Notes under the pieces: generated by a model
Told to the model about the DNA's origin: nothing
Databases searched by the model: none
The model's input: the letters and a program-made list of their open reading frames with translations, nothing else
In this document: piece after piece, positions 1 to 10,606 of the stretch
Layout of the letters: each line of letters opens with the position of its first letter
Numbering within the stretch: the first letter of the stretch is position 1
Program-made: the position numbers and the translations under genes
Source: Microbacterium sp. T2.11-28
Lineage (GTDB): Bacteria > Actinomycetota > Actinomycetes > Actinomycetales > Microbacteriaceae
Direction: 5' to 3'
NCBI RefSeq assembly: GCF_950097975.1
Contig: NZ_CATNHF010000001.1
Coordinates: 248,001 to 312,000, forward strand
DNA: 64,000 nucleotides

Positions 1-411
1 GGTGTCCTTGAAGCGGTTGTAGCACCACGCTCCGATGAGGCCCGCGATGATGCCGACGAAGACGTTCTGCACGCGGCCGAAGGCGGGGTCGACATCGGCC
101 TCGTCGGCGATGCTCAGGAGGCCGGCGACCTTCGCGGGGCTGAGGAGGGTGACGATGGTGAGCCAGGACACGAGGCCGGCGAGGGCCGACGTGCCGTCGG
201 TCTTGTTCGCCATGCCGATCGAGATGCCGACCGCGAACAGCAGCGGCATGTTGTCCAGCAGCGCGCCGCCGGCAGCGCCGAGGAACGTCGAGACGACGTT
301 GGCGCCGGCGGCCGAGGTGATCCAGTACGAGATGCCGGACAGGATCGCGGCGACCGGAAGGACGGCGACGGGCAGCATGATCGATCTGCCGAGCCGTTGG
401 AAGAACTTCAT
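1..411 (-). CDS. PTS transporter subunit EIIC, N-terminal part (runs off the window)
   Basis: This is the first 137 residues of a sugar-specific phosphotransferase-system permease; the rest lies left of the window. The N-terminus MKFFQRLGRSIMLPVAVLPV followed by a hydrophobic stretch, then LLDNMPLLFAVGISIGMA and a Lys-Thr-Asp-Gly turn, is the usual start of glucose/N-acetylglucosamine-type EIIC domains. EIIC forms the membrane channel that carries the sugar while EIIB phosphorylates it. The ATG at 411 has a GGAG motif about 8 bases upstream. The exact sugar cannot be told from this fragment; a GlcNAc or glucose permease is the most likely. Family call is firm, substrate is not. Confidence 0.85.
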   Translation of the reverse strand, partial: MKFFQRLGRSIMLPVAVLPVAAILSGISYWITSAAGANVVSTFLGAAGGALLDNMPLLFAVGISIGMANKTDGTSALAGLVSWLTIVTLLSPAKVAGLLSIADEADVDPAFGRVQNVFVGIIAGLIGAWCYNRFKDT

Positions 412-567
412 CCGAGAGACTCCAACCGTGAGGGAGGGCGCCCGCCGCGTCACGCGCGGGCCTGTCCGTCCGACGCTACTCCCGATCCCGCGCGACGCAC
501 AGCAACCACTCAGGAAAGCCGGTTCTTCGACCTCGGACTGCCGGTCCGTTCGCGCGCAGAAACACAA

Positions 568-589
568 AATCCCCGGATCACCGGGGATT
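568..589 (-). terminator. Rho-independent terminator after tRNA-Ala
   Basis: A perfect 9-bp stem (AATCCCCGG / CCGGGGATT) with a 4-base loop lies 5 bases beyond the 3' end of the tRNA. On the minus strand it runs into a T-rich stretch (TTTTGTGTTT). Confidence 0.85.
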
Positions 590-593
590 GTTG

Positions 594-666
594 TGGACCT
601 GAGGGGACTCGAACCCCTGACCCCCTGCATGCCATGCAGGTGCGCTACCAGCTGCGCCACAGGCCC
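594..666 (-). tRNA. tRNA-Ala (anticodon GGC)
   Basis: A full cloverleaf can be folded on the minus strand: acceptor GGGCCTG/CAGGTCC (one G-T pair), D-arm GCGC with AGCTGGTA, anticodon stem CCTGC/GCAGG with loop ATGGCAT, and T-arm AGGGG-TTCGAGT-CCCCT. The anticodon GGC is complementary to 631-633. CCA is not encoded. A TAAACT-like -10 box (complement of 694-699) sits upstream, between rsfS and the tRNA. Confidence 0.96.
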
Positions 667-729
667 TTGGTCACCGCTCGCGGCAACTCGACCAGTTTAC
701 TACATCCGGAGAGGTGCCACGAACGCCGG

Positions 730-1107
730 TCACTCCGTGGCGGCTGCGGTGGGGAGCTGGATCGACACGATCGGGCAGTCCTTCCAGAGCCGCTCCAGTC
801 CGTAGAACGTCCGCTCCTCCTCGTGGAAGACGTGCACGACCAGGTCTCCGAAGTCGAGCAGGATCCACCGCGCCTCGCTGCGCCCCTCGCGGCGCAGCCG
901 CTTCACCCCTGCCTCCAGGAGTCGCTCCTCCACCTCGTCGGCGATCGCGGCGACGTTGCGCTCGCTGGATCCCGTCACGAGGAGGAAGGCGTCGACCAGC
1001 GGAAGCGGCTCGGACACGTCGAACGCGACGAGATCCTCCCCGCCCTTGGCGTCGGCCGCCGCGGCGGCCAGCTGTACGAGCTCCACGGAGCTGTCGGCGA
1101 GCGTCAT
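730..1107 (-). CDS. rsfS: Ribosomal silencing factor RsfS
   Basis: A 125-residue RsfS/Iojap-family protein. In this family it binds ribosomal protein uL14 on the 50S subunit and blocks subunit joining when nutrients are scarce. Family-typical stretches are the AFLLVTGSSERNVAAIADEV segment in the middle and WILLDFGDLVVHVFHEEER near residue 85, a conserved aromatic/acidic surface. Length is normal for the family. Its ATG overlaps the upstream gene's stop by one base (TGATG), so it is the last protein gene of the nadD operon. The short C-terminal tail (PTAAATE) is unremarkable. Call is secure. Confidence 0.95.
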   Translation of the reverse strand: MTLADSSVELVQLAAAAADAKGGEDLVAFDVSEPLPLVDAFLLVTGSSERNVAAIADEVEERLLEAGVKRLRREGRSEARWILLDFGDLVVHVFHEEERTFYGLERLWKDCPIVSIQLPTAAATE

Positions 1108-2207
1108 CAGAAGACCCCTGTCGTGATGGCGAGGATGAGGACGCCGGCCAGGGCCACCGCGAGGACGCCCGCGGTGATCGCGAGCACCACCATCAGGCGG
1201 CTCCCCTTCTCGGGCGCTGGCGGCTTGATGATCTCATCCGCGCTCTTGATGGTGCTGATGGCCGCACTGGCGGCGATCGGCGTCGGTGAGGAGGCGGCGG
1301 GCAGCTCGCCGTCGATGAGGACGGCGTCCACATCGGTGCCGTCGGAGCGGCCGGGGACGGCCCCCGTCGAGCCGTAGCGGTCGGGAAGGGCGAACGTGCC
1401 CGTAATCAGCACCTCGCCGGTCGCCGTGACGGGCGAGGTGAAGCCGCCGCCGTCGGGCGTCTGGGAGAGGATCAGCGCGTTCGGCATCGACAGCGCCCCT
1501 GTCGCGGTGCTTCCACGCGTGAGCAGCTGATCGAAGGAGGCGGGAACCTCGACCTCGGCGGGCTGGCCGCGCAGCAGCTCGGAGCCGAAGTCGGGCGCGA
1601 TGACGCGGCGCTCCGGCTCTTCCTCCACCTCGGGCGCGCTCTGCGATGCCGAGGCGTCGGCCGGCTCAGGCTCGTCCTCCGATGGCGCGGCGTCCACCGG
1701 CTCGGCCTCGGTCGCGGCGTCGGGCGATGACGGCTCGGGCGCGGCGGCATCGGGCGCGGCGGCATCGAGCTCGGCGGCCTCGGGCTCAGCGGTATCGGGC
1801 TCGGCGGCCTCCGGTTCGACCGTTTCGGGCTCGGTGGGGACCTCGACCAGCTCGGCGTCGACGATCATCTCGTCGTCGATGCGGTCCTGCTCCTCGGCGG
1901 CGCGCGCCTCGGCCTCGGCGGCGGTCGCCGCGAGCACCTCCGCGGTGATGACGGGCACGGACGCCGTGCGCAGACGCTCCCGCTGCCGCACTTCGCGGCG
2001 CGTCAGCGTGGGCGCGCCGCCTGCGGACGTGCGCGGCTCCGCGCGGGGAGGCTCCGCGAGGACGACGGGTTCCGCCGCGCGCGGGAGCGGGGTCGCCGGC
2101 GGCTCGCTCGGCGTCGGTGTGTCGGTGACGATCGGGGTCGAGGCGGTGTTGCGCAGCTCGCGCAGTTGCCTGCGCGTCAGCTGAGGCGGCTCTTCGGGTG
2201 TGCTCAT
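1107..2207 (-). CDS. Disordered, acidic single-pass membrane protein between nadD and rsfS
   Basis: A 366-residue protein of unknown function. The N-terminal part is Pro/Ala/Glu-rich and low in complexity. Two copies of a basic motif stand out: [14 protein letters not shown] near residue 12 and [16 protein letters not shown] near residue 70, each followed by a P-(I/V)-(V/I)-T segment. Residues about 120-200 are an acidic EPxxAEP-type repeat. One membrane segment ([20 protein letters not shown]) lies at the very C-terminus, suggesting a tail-anchored protein with its bulk in the cytoplasm. The ATG at 2207 forms an ATGA overlap with the nadD stop; longer reading upstream runs through nadD and was discarded. 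Position inside the nadD-rsfS operon hints at co-expression, not function. Confidence 0.75.
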   Translation of the reverse strand: MSTPEEPPQLTRRQLRELRNTASTPIVTDTPTPSEPPATPLPRAAEPVVLAEPPRAEPRTSAGGAPTLTRREVRQRERLRTASVPVITAEVLAATAAEAEARAAEEQDRIDDEMIVDAELVEVPTEPETVEPEAAEPDTAEPEAAELDAAAPDAAAPEPSSPDAATEAEPVDAAPSEDEPEPADASASQSAPEVEEEPERRVIAPDFGSELLRGQPAEVEVPASFDQLLTRGSTATGALSMPNALILSQTPDGGGFTSPVTATGEVLITGTFALPDRYGSTGAVPGRSDGTDVDAVLIDGELPAASSPTPIAASAAISTIKSADEIIKPPAPEKGSRLMVVLAITAGVLAVALAGVLILAITTGVF

Positions 2208-2803
2208 GGCTTGCTCCGGTAGAGGTGGTGCTTCGCAATGTATTGGACGACGCCATCCGGGACGAGGTACCAGACCGGGTGCCCTCGGCGTACCCGGTCC
2301 CGGCAATCCGTGGACGAGATGGCCAGAGCCGGGATCTGCAGCTGGCTCACATCGTCGCTGGGAAGACCGTCGGTGCGCAGATCGTGTCCCGGCCGCGAGA
2401 CCGCGACGAAGTGGGCGAGGTCCCACAGTTCGGCGTGGTCGCGCCATCCGAGGATCTGCGCGATGGCATCTGCTCCGGTGATGAAGAACAGCTCGGCGTC
2501 GGGTCGCTGCTGTTTCAGGTCACGGAGTGTGTCGATCGTATACGTCGGACCTGCACGATCGATGTCAACGCGGCTGACGGTGAAGCTCGGGTTGGAGGCG
2601 GTCGCGATGACCGTCATCAGATAGCGGTGCTCGCTCTCGGTGACGTCGTCCTTCTGCCACGGCTGGCCGGTGGGCACGAAGACCACCTCGTCGAGGTCGA
2701 ACGACTGCGCCACCTCGCTGGCCGCGACCAGGTGACCGTGGTGGATGGGATCGAACGTCCCACCCATCACCCCGATCCGCGGGGAGCGCGCCGTTGCCAT
2801 CAC
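2204..2803 (-). CDS. nadD: Nicotinate-nucleotide adenylyltransferase
   Basis: A 199-residue cytoplasmic enzyme that makes deamido-NAD from nicotinate mononucleotide and ATP, a step of NAD synthesis. The nucleotidyl-transferase signature [12 protein letters not shown] is near residue 14, and the second conserved block [14 protein letters not shown] is near residue 160; most family members read ISST-x-IR there, so the Cys is a small variation. GTG at 2803 and ATG at 2800 are adjacent in-frame starts. The upstream small membrane-protein gene ends 7 bases before, so translation is likely coupled. The family call is secure. Confidence 0.95.
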   Translation of the reverse strand: MMATARSPRIGVMGGTFDPIHHGHLVAASEVAQSFDLDEVVFVPTGQPWQKDDVTESEHRYLMTVIATASNPSFTVSRVDIDRAGPTYTIDTLRDLKQQRPDAELFFITGADAIAQILGWRDHAELWDLAHFVAVSRPGHDLRTDGLPSDDVSQLQIPALAISSTDCRDRVRRGHPVWYLVPDGVVQYIAKHHLYRSKP

Positions 2804-2809
2804 GGCGGC

Positions 2810-3037
2810 CTAGTGGTGGCCGTGACCCGCCTGGGCGAGGTCGGTGCCGTGGGTCTGGGCGTAGGCCTCGGCCTTGTGCGCGTGGCGGTTGGCGACGTTG
2901 CGGTACGACAGCGTGACCAGTCCGAGCGCGAGGAACACGACGAAAGCGATCACGCCGAAGATGAACGTCTCCGCCTGGACGTTGCCGTGGTGCTCGGCCT
3001 CCCCTGCGGCGAGGACGGCGATCGTGGCGAGGGTCAT
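2810..3037 (-). CDS. Small His-rich single-pass membrane protein
   Basis: A 75-residue protein with one strong membrane segment (FIFGVIAFVVFLALGLVTL, about residues 25-43), a short N-terminal part and a C-terminal tail rich in His (RHAHKAEAY and GHGHH at the end). I do not recognise a named family; proteins of this shape are common in actinobacterial nadD neighbourhoods, but the role is unknown. The His tail could bind metal, which is only a guess. A GGAGC motif precedes the ATG. It lies 43 bases after proA and 7 bases before nadD. Confidence 0.75.
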   Translation of the reverse strand: MTLATIAVLAAGEAEHHGNVQAETFIFGVIAFVVFLALGLVTLSYRNVANRHAHKAEAYAQTHGTDLAQAGHGHH

Positions 3038-3080
3038 TCATGCTCCGTTCGGTTCGGGTGCGCACCTACAGCTTAGGCGG

Positions 3081-4340
3081 TCACCGGCGGATCTGCCCGG
3101 CGCCACGGGCGAGCCACTTGGTACTGGTCAGCTCCGGCAGCCCCATGGGGCCGCGGGCGTGCAGTTTCTGGGTCGAGATGCCGACCTCCGCGCCGAAGCC
3201 GAACTCGCCGCCGTCGGTGAACCGCGTGGAGGCGTTCGCCATGACGACCGCCGAATCGACCTCCGCGAGGAAGCGCTCGGCGTGTGCGTCGTCCGCCGTG
3301 ATGATCGACTCGGTGTGATGGGTCGAGTAGGTGCGGATGTGGGCGAGGGCGGCGTCGAGGTCCTCGACCACGCGGATCGAGACGTCGAGGCTCATGTGCT
3401 CGGTGGCCCAGTCGGCCTCGGTCGCCGGCACCGCCTCCGGCACGAGGCGCCGCACGGCCTCGTCGCCGTGGATCGTGACGCCGTGCGCGCTGAGCGCGTC
3501 GGCCACCGGAGGGATGAGCCGGGCCGCTCCCTCCTCGACGACCAGCACCGTCTCGACCGCGTTGCAGACGCTCGGGCGCTGGACCTTGGCGTTGACGACG
3601 ATGTCGCGCGCCCACTCGAGCGGCGCACTGGCGTCGAGGACGATGTGGACGACCCCGGCGCCGGTCTCGATGACCGGGACCGTGGACTGGGTGACGACGG
3701 TCTCGATGAGCTCGGCACTCCCCCGCGGCACCAGGACGTCGACGAGCCCCCGCGCCTGCATCAGGGTGCGGGCGCCGTCACGTCCGAAGTCGTCGACCGT
3801 CTGGATGGCCTCGGGGTCGACGCCCGCGTCGGCCAGGGCACCGCGCATGGCGCGCACCAGCGCCGCGTTGGAGGACAGGGCCGCCGTCCCGCCGCGCAGC
3901 ACCACGGCGTTGCCCGAGCGCAGCGCCAGCGCGGCGATGTCGACGGTGACGTTCGGACGCGCCTCGTAGATCGAGCCGACGACGCCGAACGGCACGGACA
4001 CCTTCTGGAGGGTCACCCCCGACGGCAGCGTGCGCTCGTCGAGGATCCGCCCGACCGGGTCGGGAAGGGCCGCGACGTCGCGCACCGCGTCGGCGAGGGC
4101 GGTGACGCGCGCGGCGTCGAGGCGCAGCCGGTCCAGGAGTCCCGCCCCCAGTCCGTTCGCCTCACCGCGAGCCAGGTCCTCGGCGTTGGCGGCGACGATC
4201 TCTTCGCTGTGGGCCTCGAGTGCGGCGGCGATCGCCCGAAGGAGCGTCGCCTTCTCCGCGTCCTCGAGCAGTCCGACCCGGCGGGCGGCGTCCTTGGCCA
4301 GCAGGAGGCGTTCCGTGGCGGTGTCGGCGATCGTCGTCAT
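3081..4340 (-). CDS. proA: Gamma-glutamyl phosphate reductase
   Basis: A 419-residue NADPH-dependent enzyme of the aldehyde-dehydrogenase superfamily. It reduces gamma-glutamyl phosphate to glutamate-5-semialdehyde, the second step of proline synthesis. The segment RPSVCNAVETVLV near residue 255 holds the catalytic Cys, and VSVPFGVVGSIYEARPNVT and GGEFGFGAEVGISTQKLHARGP are typical family blocks. Length is normal. It follows proB, which makes its substrate, with a 59-base gap. That gap holds a TAGAAT hexamer exactly 6 bases before the ATG, so proA probably also has its own leaderless transcript. Confidence 0.97.
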   Translation of the reverse strand: MTTIADTATERLLLAKDAARRVGLLEDAEKATLLRAIAAALEAHSEEIVAANAEDLARGEANGLGAGLLDRLRLDAARVTALADAVRDVAALPDPVGRILDERTLPSGVTLQKVSVPFGVVGSIYEARPNVTVDIAALALRSGNAVVLRGGTAALSSNAALVRAMRGALADAGVDPEAIQTVDDFGRDGARTLMQARGLVDVLVPRGSAELIETVVTQSTVPVIETGAGVVHIVLDASAPLEWARDIVVNAKVQRPSVCNAVETVLVVEEGAARLIPPVADALSAHGVTIHGDEAVRRLVPEAVPATEADWATEHMSLDVSIRVVEDLDAALAHIRTYSTHHTESIITADDAHAERFLAEVDSAVVMANASTRFTDGGEFGFGAEVGISTQKLHARGPMGLPELTSTKWLARGAGQIRR

Positions 4341-4346
4341 CGCGCC

Positions 4347-4352
4347 ATTCTA
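4347..4352 (-). promoter_or_regulatory. -10 box of a leaderless proA promoter
   Basis: TAGAAT on the minus strand, followed by 6 bases and then the proA ATG. Confidence 0.6.
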
Positions 4353-4399
4353 GCGAGCCCACCCGCGGCGGGATCGGGTGCGGGGGCGTCAGCCGTCGG

Positions 4400-6825
<2,426 letters not shown>

Positions 6826-7083
6826 TTACTCCGCGACCGGGACGATGTTGACGACCTTGCGGCCGCCCTTCTTGCCGAACTCGACCGAGCCCGCCGCCAG
6901 GGCGAACAGGGTGTCGTCGCCGCCACGGCCGACGAGCGCGCCGGGGTGGAAGTGCGTGCCGCGCTGACGGACGAGGATCTCGCCGGCGTTGACGGTCTGG
7001 CCGCCGAAACGCTTCACGCCCAGTCGCTGAGCGTTGGAGTCACGACCGTTACGAGTGGAGCTTGCGCCCTTTTTGTGTGCCAT
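6826..7083 (-). CDS. rpmA: 50S ribosomal protein bL27
   Basis: An 85-residue ribosomal protein next to the peptidyl-transferase centre. It begins [29 protein letters not shown], the classical start of L27 in bacteria that do not process its N-terminus; the flexible basic N-terminal arm reaches the tRNA acceptor ends. The block [20 protein letters not shown] is also diagnostic. It follows rplU by 18 bases, as in almost all bacteria, and is closed by a strong terminator. Confidence 0.99.
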   Translation of the reverse strand: MAHKKGASSTRNGRDSNAQRLGVKRFGGQTVNAGEILVRQRGTHFHPGALVGRGGDDTLFALAAGSVEFGKKGGRKVVNIVPVAE

Positions 7084-7101
7084 CTGAAGCGTCTCCCTGG
7101 C

Positions 7102-7410
7102 TTACTTGATGCCGGTGATCTTGACGCGCGTGAGGTCCTGACGGTGGCCCTGGCGCTTCTTGTAGCCGGTCTTGTTCTTGAACTTCTGGATGATGATCTT
7201 GGGGCCGCGCTCCTCGCCGAGGACCTCGGCGGTCACGGTGACCTTGGCGAGCTTGTCGGCGTCGGTCGTCACGGCGTCGCCGTCGACGAGCAGCACCGCG
7301 GGCAGCTCGAGCTTGTCGCCGACCTTGGCCTGCTGGCGGTCGAGGACGACGATCGTGCCGACCTCGACCTTTTCCTGACGGCCACCGGCGCGCACAACTG
7401 CGTAAACCAC
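7102..7410 (-). CDS. rplU: 50S ribosomal protein bL21
   Basis: A 102-residue 23S rRNA-binding protein. The N-terminus [18 protein letters not shown] fixes the start at the GTG at 7410; in-frame sequence further upstream is leader. The C-terminal half [25 protein letters not shown] is the conserved basic RNA-binding surface. An AGGTGTGA motif sits just before the start. It is first in the rplU-rpmA unit and is transcribed from a promoter about 140 bases upstream, leaving a leader long enough for post-transcriptional control. Confidence 0.98.
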   Translation of the reverse strand: MVYAVVRAGGRQEKVEVGTIVVLDRQQAKVGDKLELPAVLLVDGDAVTTDADKLAKVTVTAEVLGEERGPKIIIQKFKNKTGYKKRQGHRQDLTRVKITGIK

Positions 7411-7552
7411 TTCACACCTGTTTCTTGTGTTGGAGCGCACGGCTCCGATTGTCTTTGCGAGACTGGGAAGTCTTGGTGCGGGGCCTCGGCAGGGGCCTGC
7501 TGAGTCTCTCGAGCATCGCCATAGGCCTGCGACGCGGACGCACCGAAGATCT

Positions 7553-7581
7553 ACTTTACCGGATGCCGGGACGATGGGCAA
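7553..7581 (-). promoter_or_regulatory. Promoter of rplU-rpmA
   Basis: On the minus strand TTGCCC (complement of 7576-7581), a 17-base spacer and TAAAGT (complement of 7553-7558) form a good housekeeping-sigma promoter. It would give a leader of roughly 135 bases before the rplU GTG. Confidence 0.65.
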
Positions 7582-7604
7582 AAGCACGCGGGAGCGTGTC
7601 GCCG

Positions 7605-7610
7605 TAGGAT
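7605..7610 (+). promoter_or_regulatory. -10 box for the DUF4031 gene
   Basis: TAGGAT followed by 8 bases and the ATG at 7619. The spacing is slightly longer than in the other leaderless genes here. Confidence 0.45.
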
Positions 7611-7618
7611 GCCACTCG

Positions 7619-7894
7619 ATGACTGTTCTCGTCGACGATCCGCGCTGGCCGGCGCACGGCCGGCTGTGGGCCCACCTCGTGAGCGACTCCGATCTGGACG
7701 AACTCCACCGCTTCGCCGCCGCCCACGGCATCCCCCCGCGCGCCTTCGACCTCGACCACTACGACGTTCCCGAAGACGCGGTCCCCCGGCTCATCGCGGG
7801 CGGTGCCGAGCACGTCGACGGACATGAGCTCGTGCGGCGCCTGATCGCCTCGGGGCTGCGCGTCACCGCGCGCGAGCGGCGCGGACGCGCCTGA
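7619..7894 (+). CDS. DUF4031 domain-containing protein
   Basis: A 91-residue protein that appears to be a complete DUF4031 domain: [20 protein letters not shown] at the start, [27 protein letters not shown] in the middle. The family is widespread in actinobacteria and has no known function. It stands alone, divergent from rplU and convergent with rne. The stop codon lies in the loop of a strong hairpin. No ribosome-binding site is visible, in keeping with a near-leaderless start. Confidence 0.85.
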   Translation: MTVLVDDPRWPAHGRLWAHLVSDSDLDELHRFAAAHGIPPRAFDLDHYDVPEDAVPRLIAGGAEHVDGHELVRRLIASGLRVTARERRGRA

Positions 7895-7908
7895 GACGCG
7901 TCCGCGCC
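7878..7908. terminator. Bidirectional terminator between DUF4031 gene and rne
   Basis: A perfect 12-bp stem (GGCGCGGACGCG / CGCGTCCGCGCC) with a 7-base loop that contains the DUF4031 TGA. It sits between two convergent genes and has no T-run. Confidence 0.65.
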
Positions 7909-7912
7909 GACC

Positions 7913-10318
7913 TCAGTCCTCGGGCGTCGCCGAGACCGGGGTGCCGCTCAGCGCGGCCGTCGTCACACGACGCCGCGAGCGACCCTGACCGGGCGCCTTG
8001 GGCTCGGGAAGCGCGTTGAGCACCGAGTCCAGCAGCATGTCGGCCTCGGTCTTCGGCGCCTCGGCGCGCTTCTTGCGGGGCTTCTTCGCGCGCTCGGGAG
8101 CGGTGCGCTCCGGGGCGGGGCGCTCGGGCTCCGCGTCCGCGACGGCGGGCGTCTCCCCGACGGGATGGATCGTGGAGGCCGCGATCTGCGCGAGCGCCGA
8201 CTTGGCGCCCTCCGTGATCACGTGCGTGCCGCCGCCCTGGGCGGCAGCGCCGTTCGAGCCCCCGTTCGAGCCGCCGCGCGAGCGCCGCGGGGAGCCGTTC
8301 TGCTGCTGCGGGGCGCGGTGCTTGACGACGGGGTCGTGGTGCACGATGACACCGCGGCCGGCGCACACCTCGCACGGCTCGCTGAAGGTCTCGAGCAGGC
8401 CGAGGCCGAGCTTCTTGCGCGTCATCTGCACGAGGCCGAGCGAGGTCACCTCGGCGACCTGGTGCTTGGTGCGGTCGCGGCTCAGGCACTCGACCAGTCG
8501 CCGGAGCACGAGGTCGCGGTTGGACTCGAGCACCATGTCGATGAAGTCGACGACGATGATGCCGCCGATGTCGCGCAGGCGCAGCTGGCGAACGATCTCC
8601 TCGGCGGCCTCGAGGTTGTTCTTCGTGACCGTCTCCTCGAGGTTGCCGCCGGAGCCGACGAACTTGCCCGTGTTGACGTCGACGACGGTCATGGCCTCGG
8701 TGCGGTCGATGACCAGCGACCCGCCGGAGGGCAGCCACACCTTGCGGTCGAGCGCCTTCTCGATCTGCTCGGTCACGCGGAACGCGTCGAAGGGGTCCTG
8801 CTCGTCCTCGTACTTCTCGATGCGCTCGAGGAGGTCGGGGGCGACACCGGTCAGGTAGGACGAGATGGTGTGGTGCGCGTCCTCGCCCTGGATGAGCATC
8901 TTCGAGAAGTCCTCGTTGAAGACGTCGCGGACGATCTTGACGAGCAGGTCCGGCTCGGAGTGGAGCAGCGAGGGGGCGGAGCCGCTCTCGGACTGCGTGC
9001 TGATGTGCTCCCACTGGGCGGTCAGCCGCTGGACGTCGCGCGTCAGCTGCTCCTCGGTGGCGCCCTCGGCGGCGGTGCGGACGATGACGCCGCTGGACTC
9101 CGGGAGGACCTCCTTGAGGATCTTCTTGAGGCGCGACCGCTCGGTGTCGGGGAGCTTGCGGGAGATGCCGTTCATGGCGCCGCCGGGCACGTACACCAGG
9201 TAGCGCCCGGGCAGCGAGATCTGGCTCGTCAGGCGTGCACCCTTGTGCCCGACCGGGTCCTTGGTCACCTGCACGAGCACCTTGTCGCCCGACTTGAGGG
9301 CGAGTTCGATGCGCCGCGGCTGGTTGCCGGTCTCCACCGCGTCCCAGTCGACCTCGCCGGAGTACAGCACGGCGTTGCGACCGCGGCCGATGTCGACGAA
9401 GGCGGCCTCCATGCTGGGCAGGACGTTCTGCACGCGGCCGAGGTAGACGTTGCCGATGAGGGACGCGTCCTGGTTGCGGGCGACGTAGTGCTCGACGAGG
9501 ACGTTGTCCTCGAGCACCGCGATCTGCACCCGGCCGTTCTTGGAGCGCACGATCATGACGCGGTCGACGGACTCGCGACGCGCGAGGAACTCGGCCTCGG
9601 TCACGACGGCGCGGCGGCGACCCGCCTCGCGACCGTCGCGGCGGCGCTGCTTCTTGGCCTCGAGCCGGGTCGAGCCCTTGATGCGCTGGGGCTCGGTGAT
9701 GAGCTCGACGGCGCGGCGGCGCGGCGCGGCAGGCGCCTCGTCGGCGTCCGCTCCCCCGCTGCCGCCACGGCGGCGGTTGCGGCGGCGCGAGCTCGAGGAC
9801 CCCTCGCCCCCGCCGTCGGCGTCGCGGTCCTCGCGATCGCCGCCGGCCTGCCCGGGCAGGGCCGGCAGCGGCGTGATCTCGGGAGCGTAGAAGTGCAGCG
9901 CCGTCGAGACGGTCGAGACGAACACCTCGGGAAGCAGCCCGAGCGCGACGGCCGTCAGCGGCTCCGCCGCAGCGTCGGGCTCCGTCGCCGCGTCGGGATC
10001 CTCCGCGCCGGCCGGTGCGTCGGCCTCCGCCGGGGCGTCCGAGTCTGCCGGGGCGTCCGACTTCGCCGGGGCGTCGGAGTCTGCCGGGGCGTCCGCCTCC
10101 GCCGGGGCGTCGGCTGCAGCCTCGGCCGCTGCCGGGACGTCCGAGTCTGCCGGGGCGTCGGCTGCAGCCTCGTCCGGTGCCGGGGCGTCCGGCTGCGTCT
10201 GCGCGGCGTCCTCCGCTGCGGGCACCGGCGCCTCCGCGGAGCGGCTCTCGTCGCTCAGCGGGGCGTCTGCCGCCGCGGGTTCGGGAGTGTCTGTGTCGTT
10301 GTGCTCATCGGCCATCAC
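7913..10318 (-). CDS. rne: Ribonuclease E/G
   Basis: An 801-residue endoribonuclease for rRNA maturation and mRNA decay. Residues about 1-130 are acidic and Ala-rich with DAPADSDAPA-type repeats and should be disordered. After a Gly/Arg/Asp-rich stretch (DREDRDADGGGEGSSSSRRR) comes the catalytic core: an S1-like RNA-binding domain (NVYLGRVQNVLPSMEAAFVD), the 5'-sensor/RNase H-like region, and the catalytic acid segments TVVDVNTGKFVG and IIVVDFIDMVLESN. The Zn-link cysteines appear in EPCEVCAGRG. The C-terminal tail is Arg/Lys/Pro-rich. As in other actinobacteria, disordered arms flank a central core. AGGAG stands 7 bases before the GTG at 10318; an ATG follows at 10315. Confidence 0.95.
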   Translation of the reverse strand: MMADEHNDTDTPEPAAADAPLSDESRSAEAPVPAAEDAAQTQPDAPAPDEAAADAPADSDVPAAAEAAADAPAEADAPADSDAPAKSDAPADSDAPAEADAPAGAEDPDAATEPDAAAEPLTAVALGLLPEVFVSTVSTALHFYAPEITPLPALPGQAGGDREDRDADGGGEGSSSSRRRNRRRGGSGGADADEAPAAPRRRAVELITEPQRIKGSTRLEAKKQRRRDGREAGRRRAVVTEAEFLARRESVDRVMIVRSKNGRVQIAVLEDNVLVEHYVARNQDASLIGNVYLGRVQNVLPSMEAAFVDIGRGRNAVLYSGEVDWDAVETGNQPRRIELALKSGDKVLVQVTKDPVGHKGARLTSQISLPGRYLVYVPGGAMNGISRKLPDTERSRLKKILKEVLPESSGVIVRTAAEGATEEQLTRDVQRLTAQWEHISTQSESGSAPSLLHSEPDLLVKIVRDVFNEDFSKMLIQGEDAHHTISSYLTGVAPDLLERIEKYEDEQDPFDAFRVTEQIEKALDRKVWLPSGGSLVIDRTEAMTVVDVNTGKFVGSGGNLEETVTKNNLEAAEEIVRQLRLRDIGGIIVVDFIDMVLESNRDLVLRRLVECLSRDRTKHQVAEVTSLGLVQMTRKKLGLGLLETFSEPCEVCAGRGVIVHHDPVVKHRAPQQQNGSPRRSRGGSNGGSNGAAAQGGGTHVITEGAKSALAQIAASTIHPVGETPAVADAEPERPAPERTAPERAKKPRKKRAEAPKTEADMLLDSVLNALPEPKAPGQGRSRRRVTTAALSGTPVSATPED
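10013..10195. repeat. 18-bp tandem repeat in the 5' end of rne
   Basis: About nine imperfect copies built around GCCGGGGCGTCC (plus strand) with a period of 18 bases, encoding the Ala/Asp/Pro repeat of the RNase E N-terminal arm. The period is a multiple of three, so copy-number change would keep the frame. Confidence 0.8.
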
Positions 10319-10594
10319 TGGCTTGCTCCTAGCCGCCGGCTCCGCGTGCCGTCGGGCGAAAATCTGGCGGCGCCGCTCCGTGGAGGCCGGGCCGCGAACT
10401 CACTCGGTCTGCAGCGGGCGCGAGGCTCGCGCTGCGAAGGGCGTTCATCGCCCGAAGTCTCTGTGATGCCGTCGCGGCGCGGCCGCGCATGCATCGACAG
10501 CCATTATCGCACCATCCGAGGCGAATCCGCGATCCCACCCCGACGCCTCGCGTGTCGATCGCACACGCTCAGGTCGTGCCGATCGCGTCGATGG

Positions 10595-10600
10595 GATAAT
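10595..10600 (+). promoter_or_regulatory. -10 box of the VKOR-family gene
   Basis: GATAAT followed by 6 bases and the ATG at 10607, indicating a leaderless transcript. Confidence 0.6.
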
Positions 10601-10606
10601 CGCGGG

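Noticed and set aside
2208..2447. In-frame N-terminal extension of the disordered membrane protein
   Set aside because: It overlaps nadD almost completely, has Arg/Pro-rich shadow composition, and the ATGA contact at 2204-2207 gives a better start.
8165..10600. Long plus-strand reading frame opposite rne
   Set aside because: Shadow of the high-GC rne codons; only the part from 10607 (VKOR gene) is real.
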